Under the pieces are notes generated by a model. That model was not told where the DNA came from, searched no databases, and saw only the letters and a program-made list of their open reading frames with translations. This document shows positions 57,390 to 64,000 of a DNA stretch of 64,000 bases, piece after piece (the first letter of the stretch is position 1; every line of letters begins with the position of its first letter). Where the stretch lies: NCBI GenBank assembly GCA_965178635.1, contig CBCXVT010000036.1:62001-126000 (forward strand), given 5' to 3'. This DNA comes from GCA-2733415 sp965178635. GTDB taxonomy: Bacteria; Bacteroidota; Bacteroidia; Flavobacteriales; Flavobacteriaceae. The position numbers and the translations under genes were made by a program.

Positions 57390-57600
57390 TAAAGAGTATT
57401 TGATAAAATTGGCGCATACTAAAATGCCATTCGGGAAATATAAAGGTAGAGATTTAATTAACTTACCCGAACATTATATTGTATGGTATAATAACAAAGG
57501 CTTTCCAAAAGGACAATTGGGTGATATGCTAAAACTAGTTTATGAGTTACAATTAAACGGATTAGAAGATTTAGTAAGGAATATCAAAACCCTTAAATAA
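57376..57600 (+). CDS. DUF3820 family protein
   Basis: The protein has up to 74 residues. The motif LAHTKMPFGKYKGRDLINLPEHYIVWYNNKGFPKGQLGDMLKLVYELQLNGLEDLVRNI is the DUF3820 signature, a small putative nucleic-acid-associated family also called QueA-like in some annotations. No ATG is in frame; the likely start is TTG 57376, or TTG 57400, and it overlaps the DUF922 stop by 14 nt. The overlap implies translational coupling. Function unknown. Confidence 0.78.
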   Translation: MPVNNKEYLIKLAHTKMPFGKYKGRDLINLPEHYIVWYNNKGFPKGQLGDMLKLVYELQLNGLEDLVRNIKTLK

Positions 57601-57608
57601 TAGTTCCA

Positions 57609-58421
57609 TTGAATTTTAAACGATTATTAAGTATTGACTCCAAGTTGTTGACGCTTTTTTATATCAACTTTTTCCTTTATTGGTTTTAATAGTATTAGGA
57701 TTATTATATATACCAAATTACTTTAGTTACTACAGAGAGGTTATAGCTTTTGGCTTGCAAACTGTAGTTGTGTCAGCATTATCAATTAGCATTAAGCGAT
57801 TGAAAATTAGAAAGTATTTACTTGTTATAGGTTATCTGTTATTGGTATTATTACTAGTAGTTAAATTGAGCTTCTATCATTTGTACGACACAAAAATCAA
57901 CGTATCGGCGTTATATGTTGTTTTTGAAACGAACATGTTTGAAACTATAGATTTCTTAAAGACCTTTATAAATGGTTATATAATAATATTGTTTTTGGTT
58001 GTATTGTGTTATTATTCTCTTAAAACTATTTATGTACAATATCCATATAAGAATATTTTATTAGAAACATATAATTCTTATAATGATTACAATGCGTTTA
58101 AGGCCATTATGAAGAACACATTGGCCCAAGAAACCACGGATAATATTAATGTTTTTAAAGACACTGAAAAAGAAGAAACCTATGTATGATATGCCTTTTG
58201 TTCTGTAGTTGTCAGAAAAATATAAGTTGTGCCGTCCAGATTTTCTTGATGATAAATCTATTGTTAATCGAGAATATAATTTAGAAGATTTTTTTCATAG
58301 TTTTTCAGATTTAAGTCAAATTAAGTTTAAGGAATCAGACTCTACAAAAAGTATATTTGACAATAGTTTTGTAGAGAAAAAGAGACTTATTAAAGATGGT
58401 GAAGATTATGAGAAAATGTAA
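57609..58421 (+). pseudogene. Phosphoethanolamine transferase (EptA-like), decayed: frameshift, catalytic domain deleted, nonsense codon
   Basis: Three pieces in three frames together describe one membrane phosphoethanolamine transferase. (a) 57609-57686 (frame starting TTG 57609) encodes NFKRLLSIDSKLLTLFYINFFLYWF and then stops. (b) From about 57680 another frame continues LVLIVLGLLYIPNYF, then several membrane helices and a soluble linker ending KEETYV at 58189. In intact relatives a sulfatase-fold domain with a motif like VVVIGEST would follow ETYV. (c) At 58185-58205 a third frame gives YDMPFVL, then TAG 58206-58208 where Trp is expected, then LSEKYKLCRPDFLDD and the C-terminal tail to 58421. 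The catalytic domain is absent. I infer the family by recall; the decay is read directly. Confidence 0.75.
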
Positions 58422-58486
58422 TTTTCGCTTTTAATTCAATTAATTCAACAAAAAAGAGATGACATATAAATAACTTTTATTAGTTA

Positions 58487-58516
58487 TTGCAATTGCCGTT
58501 TTAATCCGTATTTTTG
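58487..58516 (+). promoter_or_regulatory. Promoter of pyrG
   Basis: TTG (58487-58489), 19-nt spacer, TATTTTTG (58509-58516): a full Bacteroidota promoter, 32 nt before the ATG. Confidence 0.75.
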
Positions 58517-58548
58517 CGCAGATTTCAACAACACAACAACAATTAATT

Positions 58549-60149
58549 ATGTCAAATGTCAAGTATATTTTTGTTACAGGAGGGGTAACGTCTTCTTTAG
58601 GAAAAGGAATTATAGCCGCTTCTTTAGCAAAATTACTGCAATCTAGAGGATACAGAACCACCATTCAAAAATTAGATCCGTATTTAAATGTAGATCCAGG
58701 AACTTTAAATCCATATGAACATGGAGAATGTTTTGTAACGGATGATGGTGCTGAAACTGATTTAGATTTAGGGCATTATGAACGTTTCTTAAACGTCAAT
58801 ACTTCTCAAGCTAATAACGTAACTACTGGTAGAATTTACCAATCTGTTATTCAGAAAGAACGTAGAGGTGAATTTTTAGGTAAAACTGTTCAAGTTGTAC
58901 CACATATTACAAATGAAATAAAAGAACGCATCCAAATTTTAGGAAATTCAGGTGATTATGATATTATCATTACTGAAATTGGAGGGACTGTTGGTGATAT
59001 TGAATCCTTACCATATGTTGAAGCTGTACGTCAGTTAAAATGGGAGTTGGGTGATGAAAACGCACTGACAATCCATTTAACATTAGTACCATATTTAGCA
59101 GCTGCAGGTGAGTTGAAAACAAAGCCTACACAACATTCTGTTAAAACATTAATGGAAAGCGGTGTAAAAGCTGACATTTTAGTGTGTAGAACTGAGCATG
59201 AACTTTCTGATGAAATTAGAGCAAAATTAGCATTATTCTGTAATGTTAAAAAAGAAGCTGTTATTCAATCAATTGATGCATCTACCATATATGATGTGCC
59301 TAACTTAATGTTGGAAGAAAAGTTAGATTCAGTTGTGTTAAACCAATTGCAACTACCTTTAAATGGTGTTCCAAATTTAGAAAAATGGAACGATTTTGTA
59401 AGCCATCATAAAAACCCAAAATCTGAAATTACAGTCGGATTAGTTGGTAAATATGTTGAGCTACAAGATTCATACAAATCAATATTAGAAGCTTTTATTC
59501 ATGCAGGTGCTGTTAATGAAGTAAAAGTAAATGTGAAATCAATTCACTCTGAACATGTTACTGTTGCCGACTTAAAAGGAGTAGATGCTATTTTAGTAGC
59601 TCCTGGTTTTGGAGGTAGAGGAATTGAAGGTAAAGTTACTGCAGTACAATATGCAAGAGAAAACAATGTGCCATTTTTAGGTATTTGTTTAGGAATGCAA
59701 ATGGCAGTTATTGAATATTCAAGAAATGTATTAGGTCTTAAAGATGCTAATTCTGTTGAGATGGATGAGAATACATCTAATCCGGTTATCAACTTAATGG
59801 AAGAACAAAAAACTGTTGTTGATAAAGGAGGAACGATGCGTCTTGGTGCATGGAAATGTGAATTACTAAAAAAGGAAGTAAAGTTCATGACATCTATAAT
59901 ACTGATCTAATAGATGAGCGTCACAGACATCGTTTTGAATTTAATAACGCTTATAAAACACAAATCGAAGCTGCAGGAATGAAAGCAACAGGATTTAATC
60001 CAGATACTGGATTGGTCGAGATTGTTGAAATTCCTACACATCCATGGTTTGTTGGTGTGCAATACCACCCAGAATATAAAAGTACAGTTGCCAATCCGCA
60101 TCCATTATTTGTAGATTTTGTAAAAGCAGCTGTCGAAAATGCAAAATAA
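58549..60149 (+). CDS. pyrG: CTP synthase PyrG, reading frame broken by a -1 shift near 59874
   Basis: The full protein would have 533 residues. It makes CTP from UTP, glutamine and ATP. The zero frame (58549-59910) encodes the synthetase domain (KYIFVTGGVTSSLGKGIIAASLAKLLQ, DPYLNVDPGTLNPYEHGECFVTDDGAETDLDLGHYERF) and most of the amidotransferase domain with Cys380 in GICLGMQ. At 442 residues it runs off into EVKFMTSIILI and stops. The -1 frame from GGA 59874 continues GSKVHDIYNTDLIDERHRHRFEFNNAYKTQ, then GVQYHPEYKS with the catalytic His507 and Glu509, to TAA 60147-60149. The switch lies on A_AAA_AAG (59868-59874). It could be a real frameshift mutation, a homopolymer sequencing error, or recoding. 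Confidence 0.93.
59868..59874 (+). other. Slippery heptamer at the pyrG frame break
   Basis: A_AAA_AAG, in the phase required for -1 slippage (codons CTA AAA AAG). A weak 7-bp stem CATCTAT / ATAGATG (59891-59897 and 59910-59916) lies 16 nt downstream. No Shine-Dalgarno-like stimulator sits about 10 nt upstream, unlike dnaX. Confidence 0.6.
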
Positions 60150-60213
60150 GTGCCAATACGTCATTAAAGTGATGTTTGGAATTTAATTTGAGTAGAATAA
60201 AACAACGATAAAA

Positions 60214-60240
60214 GCACACTCTTTTGTAGTGTGTTTTTTA
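60214..60240 (+). terminator. Terminator after pyrG
   Basis: The stem GCACACT / AGTGTGT with a 7-nt loop, followed by a run of six T. Confidence 0.7.
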
Positions 60241-60260
60241 TGTATACTAAAACATATAGA

Positions 60261-62168
60261 ATGGAAGAAAAAAAGTTTGACCCTAAGCAACTTATAGGAT
60301 ATGTATTAATTGCTGGTTTAGTGACGTGGATGTGGATGAATAACGCCCCAACTCCTGAAGAAACTGAAAACGAAACTACAAATACTGAAGAAGTTATTAA
60401 GGCTGAAGTAGCTGACAAAACAGAAACTAAAGTTGTAACTCAAGACGATTTTTCTGCAAATTCTGCACAAGACTCTGTAGCTTTAGCGAAGCTGAACAAC
60501 AAATTAGGCTCCTTTGCTTATGGTGCAAGTTTGCCATCTGCAACAGACGCAGTTACTGAAGTTTCTAACGATGTTTTAGAATTAAAGTTCAGTAATAAAG
60601 GAGGGTATTTAAGAGAAGTTAAATTAAAAGATTTTAAAACTCATGATCAACAACCGTTGTATTTAGTAAAAGATGATAATGCGTCATTGAACATTAAATT
60701 AACAACTATTGATAACAGAATTTTAAATACGAAAGATTTATACTTTCAGCCAACCATTTCTAAAAATGGTAAGAATCAGGTGATTTCAATGCGTTTAAAA
60801 GTTTCTGAAACGAAATTTTTAGAATACCGTTATGAAATTCAACCAAATGATTATATGGTTGATTTTACTATAAAATCTCAAGGGTTATCTGATGTTATTA
60901 ATACATCAAACGGGATTGATTTAGACTGGAACTTACAAGCTCGTGTTAATGAGAAAAGTTTAACTTATGAAAATCAAAATACAGCAATTCACTATTTAGA
61001 TGATGGTGATTTAGAGTGTTTAGGATTAACAGAAGGCGATGATACTGCAGAAAATATCAGTTGGGTTGGTTTCAAACAACACTTCTTTTCTTCAATATTA
61101 TTAGCTGATACAACATTCAAAAAAATCGCTGTTAAGCAAGATAACTATATTGAAAGAGATACTGTAGAATCAGAGTTTCTAAAAGGATTTGAATTACAAA
61201 CTGAGTTAGCCGTTTCTGGCGGAGAAATCAATCAAAACATGTCATGGTACTACGGACCAAATGACTATCATATTTTAAAATCGTATGAAGACTTAGGTTT
61301 AGAGAAAAACGTAAACTTAGGTTGGGGGATTTTCGGATGGATTAACAAATTGATTTTTATTCCGGTATTTGGCGTATTAAGTACGTACTTAGGTGGAGCT
61401 TTAGGCTATGGATTAATCATCATTTTAATGACTATTGTGGTGCGTATTTTCATGTCGCCATTAGTTTATAAGTCGTACTTGTCAAGTGCAAAAATGAAAG
61501 TTATTCGCCCAGCAATGGAAAAGATTAACGCAAAATATCCAGACAAGAAAGATGCTATGAAGCGTCAGCAAGAAACCATGAAAATGCAACGTGAATCAGG
61601 TGTAAACATGATGGCTGGGTGTATTCCTGCAGTGTTACAAATGCCAATATTCTTTGCTTTATTCCGTTTCTTTCCGTCTGAAATTGGATTGCGTCAGAAG
61701 AACTTTTTATGGGCTGAAGATTTATCAGCTTATGATGAGGTTATAAAATTACCATTCAATGTACCTTTTTACGGAGATCACGTGAGTCTATTCCCAATAT
61801 TTGCATCTGTAGCAATATTCTTTTATATGCGTATGACGCAAAGTCAACAAGCTAATATGCAAGCGCCAGTACAAGAAGGAATGCCAGATATGCAAAAAAT
61901 GATGAAGTACATGTTATACTTCTCACCATTAATGATGTTAGTGTTTTTTAATAACTATGCAAGTGGATTGAGTTTGTACTATTTCGTTTCAAACTTGTTA
62001 ACCATTACTATAATGTTAGCTATTAAAAAGTTCTTTATTGATGAAGAAAAAATATTAGCTAAGATTAATGAGAATAAAAAGAAACCAAAGAAAGCGAATA
62101 AATTTCAGCGTAAAATGCAGCAAATGATGGAAGAAGCTGAAAAACAACAAAAGGCTAAAAAGAAATAA
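60261..62168 (+). CDS. yidC: Membrane protein insertase YidC
   Basis: The protein has 635 residues. It inserts and folds inner-membrane proteins with or without SecYEG. The N-terminal anchor (MEEKKFDPKQLIGYVLIAGLVTWMWMNN) is followed by an acidic linker and the large periplasmic beta domain (about 90-350), then the five-helix core: FGVLSTYLGGALGYGLIIILMTIVVRIFMSPLVYKSYLSSAKM, QMPIFFALFRFFPSEIGLRQ and MMLVFFNNYASGLSLYYFVSN. The C-terminal tail is very basic. I chose ATG 60261 over upstream ATG codons because it matches the family N-terminus. Usually downstream of pyrG in Bacteroidota, as here. Confidence 0.97.
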   Translation: MEEKKFDPKQLIGYVLIAGLVTWMWMNNAPTPEETENETTNTEEVIKAEVADKTETKVVTQDDFSANSAQDSVALAKLNNKLGSFAYGASLPSATDAVTEVSNDVLELKFSNKGGYLREVKLKDFKTHDQQPLYLVKDDNASLNIKLTTIDNRILNTKDLYFQPTISKNGKNQVISMRLKVSETKFLEYRYEIQPNDYMVDFTIKSQGLSDVINTSNGIDLDWNLQARVNEKSLTYENQNTAIHYLDDGDLECLGLTEGDDTAENISWVGFKQHFFSSILLADTTFKKIAVKQDNYIERDTVESEFLKGFELQTELAVSGGEINQNMSWYYGPNDYHILKSYEDLGLEKNVNLGWGIFGWINKLIFIPVFGVLSTYLGGALGYGLIIILMTIVVRIFMSPLVYKSYLSSAKMKVIRPAMEKINAKYPDKKDAMKRQQETMKMQRESGVNMMAGCIPAVLQMPIFFALFRFFPSEIGLRQKNFLWAEDLSAYDEVIKLPFNVPFYGDHVSLFPIFASVAIFFYMRMTQSQQANMQAPVQEGMPDMQKMMKYMLYFSPLMMLVFFNNYASGLSLYYFVSNLLTITIMLAIKKFFIDEEKILAKINENKKKPKKANKFQRKMQQMMEEAEKQQKAKKK

Positions 62169-62212
62169 TTGTTATAACATATTGATTATAAGTGAATTAT
62201 TGTGTAAATTTA

Positions 62213-62245
62213 TAGGCACCTAATCTAAATGGGTGCCTTTTTTAC
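62213..62245 (+). terminator. Terminator after yidC
   Basis: The stem GGCACC / GGTGCC with an 11-nt loop and a T-run, followed by about 150 nt of unremarkable AT-rich sequence to the next gene. Confidence 0.75.
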
Positions 62246-62402
62246 ACCCAATAGTCATTACACTTGACCTCACATACCTTTTTGGTATGTTGATTAATTG
62301 TCAAATATTTTTTTGATAATTAAAACAATTTCTAAAAAACACATACCCAAATTTGCCCTCCAAAGGAACTTTTAAAATTAACCGATTTTAAATGTTTAAG
62401 TT

Positions 62403-64000
62403 ATGGAAAAAAGTATCCTACACAAGAAGTGCTGTACCACGCACTTTTTTCTCAGAATGATGAAAACTATGACTAAAAGTTTCCTTTTTGTAAAGAAAAG
62501 GAGTTTGCTTTTAGTTTTTTTTATTGCAATTAGTTTTTGTTCAACCGTTTTTGCACAAGACCCTTGTTTACCCGCGACAGAATTTGATATTATCAATCCT
62601 GTTGTGCATGACCCAAATTGTGATATTGGTAATGGTGATTGTACATCTAAAGATTTATATGTTTTAGATGCTTATTTAGATACAGGTGATCCTTGTAATT
62701 CATGTGATGAAGGGGAAACGATAACAGCAGGTTTGTATTTAACATTAGTAAATGATACTGGGTCTACACGTACTTCATTTGCAATTTTTGGATCAGTAGA
62801 AACTACAGATAAAAATGGGGTTGTAACTACTTGTTCCATTTCTCGTTGTTCAGGACCTATTCCTGGTAACACTACAGCTGCTTTATATTATGGTGATGTT
62901 GAGTTTAAGTGCGGTGATTCATTAAGTTTGGTCGATTTAATTCAATCCTGGACAGACGCTTCACCAAACAGTAATTGCGCAAATCATGATTGTAAAGAAA
63001 TATCACCTAAGTGTGGTTTCTCAGATGCAATTGTTATAACTCCACCCTTACAAGCTACAACAAAAGCAGTTTGTACATCAGCAACAACAATCAATATTGA
63101 TTTAACTGTTCAAGGTGGAGTAGCTCCTTTTACATATGCTTGGACAAAAGTTGGAGATGGTGGATTCTCTGAGTCTACCGAAGATCTTACAGGTGTAAGT
63201 GCTGGGACTTATAATGTAACAGTTACAGATGCTAACACTTGTACGACAATGACAAGTATTACTCCAGAAATTTGTTGTACAGATGCTAATGCTGGTTCAG
63301 ATGGCGATACTACAGTTTGTGATAGCAGAACAGATGCAATAGATTTATTCGGTTTAATTACTGGGGAAGACCCAAGTGGAACCTGGACACGTTTGACAGG
63401 CTCAGGGGGAACATTTAATGCTGGATTAGGAACGTTTACGCCTAGTTCAGAAGCTACAAATAGTACATTTAAATATACCTTGTCAGCATCTCCACCATGT
63501 AGTGGAGATGAAAGTGTAGCAACTGTAAATATAGAAGATGCAAAAGATCCAGGAGAAGATGGATTATTAACGATATGTTCAAGTGAAGATTTAACAGAAG
63601 GGATGTTGTTTGCTGCTTTAGGTGGCAGTCCTGATGTTGGTGGAATTTGGAGTCCTGCATTATCAGGATCTGGAGTTTATACATATACTATAGTGGGAAC
63701 AGAATATTGTCCTGAAGTCAGTGCTAAAGTTACAGTTAGTATAGAAGATGCAAAGGATCCAGGAGAAGATGGATTATTAACGATATGTTCAAGTGAAGAT
63801 TTAACAGAAGGGATGTTGTTTGCTGCTTTAGGCGGTAGTCCTGATGTTGGTGGAATTTGGAGTCCTGCATTATCAGGATCTGGAGTTTATACATATACTA
63901 TAGCAGGAACAGAATATTGTCCTGAAGTCAGTGCTAAAGTTACAGTTAGTATAGAAGATGCAAAAGATCCAGGAGAAGATGGATTATTAACGATATGTTC
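62403..64000 (+). CDS. Large repetitive surface protein with SprB-type repeat (5' part, continues past window)
   Basis: The frame is open from ATG 62403 to the window end (more than 530 residues). The N-terminus has a basic stretch and a signal peptide (SLLLVFFIAISFCSTVFAQ); starts at Met19, 20 or 23 are also possible. It continues through a Cys-rich region (DPNCDIGNGDC, DPCNSCDEGE), one SprB repeat (GGVAPFTYAWTKVG and AGTYNVTVTDANTCTTMTSI), and then 70-residue tandem units from 63531. SprB-type repeats occur in gliding-motility adhesins secreted by the type IX system. The C-terminal sorting domain would be outside the window. Confidence 0.9.
   Translation, partial: MEKSILHKKCCTTHFFLRMMKTMTKSFLFVKKRSLLLVFFIAISFCSTVFAQDPCLPATEFDIINPVVHDPNCDIGNGDCTSKDLYVLDAYLDTGDPCNSCDEGETITAGLYLTLVNDTGSTRTSFAIFGSVETTDKNGVVTTCSISRCSGPIPGNTTAALYYGDVEFKCGDSLSLVDLIQSWTDASPNSNCANHDCKEISPKCGFSDAIVITPPLQATTKAVCTSATTINIDLTVQGGVAPFTYAWTKVGDGGFSESTEDLTGVSAGTYNVTVTDANTCTTMTSITPEICCTDANAGSDGDTTVCDSRTDAIDLFGLITGEDPSGTWTRLTGSGGTFNAGLGTFTPSSEATNSTFKYTLSASPPCSGDESVATVNIEDAKDPGEDGLLTICSSEDLTEGMLFAALGGSPDVGGIWSPALSGSGVYTYTIVGTEYCPEVSAKVTVSIEDAKDPGEDGLLTICSSEDLTEGMLFAALGGSPDVGGIWSPALSGSGVYTYTIAGTEYCPEVSAKVTVSIEDAKDPGEDGLLTIC
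63531..64000 (+). repeat. 210-nt tandem repeat within the surface protein gene
   Basis: Units start at 63531, 63741 and 63951 (ATAGAAGATGCAAA), exactly 210 nt apart, that is 70 codons. Units 1 and 2 differ at only a few bases (for example GGTGGCAGT against GGCGGTAGT and GTG against GCA). The array runs past the window edge. Confidence 0.95.

Noticed and set aside
59544..59888. 114-codon ORF antisense to pyrG
   Set aside because: Shadow of the conserved amidotransferase domain.
59891..59916. Stem-loop downstream of the pyrG slippery site as a strong frameshift stimulator
   Set aside because: Only seven mostly A-T pairs with a 12-nt loop and a long spacer; too weak to claim as a stimulator, so it is only mentioned.

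Overview
The window is a stretch of chromosome from a member of the family Flavobacteriaceae (phylum Bacteroidota). Four things point there: AT-rich coding sequence with hardly any AGGAGG-type ribosome binding sites; promoters of the Bacteroidota type (TTG, about 19 nt, TAnnTTTG); a tmRNA tag of GENNYALAA; and a surface protein with SprB-type repeats at the right edge. I cannot assign a genus without a database.

Layout. 1-11.4 kb: the end of ffh, folD, an RluF-type pseudouridine synthase, a zinc-ribbon-family protein with Nif3, lpxK, a TPR hybrid histidine kinase, a lipA-gap pair, and a small operon of a Cys-rich membrane peptide, a GT2 glycosyltransferase and an ECF sigma factor. 11.5-20.2 kb: M1 peptidase, murB, an aminotransferase, an aspartyl protease with PDZ, a DUF1573 protein and valS. 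20.2-28.4 kb: two small secreted paralogues, a YceI lipoprotein, a phospholipid operon (LUD protein, cdsA, psd, acyl-CoA-binding protein), ftsH-rsfS, birA, an SRPBCC protein and pyrE. 28.4-41.0 kb: NUDIX, M14 peptidase, SulP transporter, GNAT-coaD-ddl, PASTA-rluD, yaaA, a sirtuin, a haem-binding protein, an esterase lipoprotein and purB.

41.0-47.5 kb is an rRNA operon (16S, tRNA-Ile, tRNA-Ala, 23S, 5S) behind three near-copy promoters. It is followed tail to tail by ssrA (tmRNA). Every ORF called inside this block is spurious. 47.6-62.2 kb: an AlaDH/saccharopine dehydrogenase-like oxidoreductase, a DUF1801 protein, kdsA with an outer-membrane protein, typA, guaA, a LysM/PBP1-like protein, a DUF922 protein, a DUF3820 protein, a decayed phosphoethanolamine transferase, pyrG and yidC. 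From 62.4 kb to the edge runs the start of a large repetitive adhesin.

Most genes are housekeeping: envelope and lipid A synthesis (lpxK, kdsA, murB, ddl, cdsA, psd, yidC), nucleotides (purB, pyrE, guaA, pyrG), cofactors (folD, lipA, coaD, birA) and translation (valS, typA, rsfS, ssrA, rrn). I see no phage, CRISPR array, insertion sequence or defence island.

The unusual points are: (i) pyrG is split by a -1 frameshift lying exactly on an A_AAA_AAG slippery heptamer; (ii) lpxK, pyrE, birA and guaA have a -7 box ending only 3-4 nt before the start codon, which suggests leaderless mRNAs, and birA appears to start at AUC; (iii) an EptA-like gene has lost its catalytic domain; (iv) a zinc-ribbon-family protein has lost all four cysteines; (v) a 17-nt element is repeated before both 16S and 23S; and (vi) 210-nt near-identical repeats occur in the adhesin.
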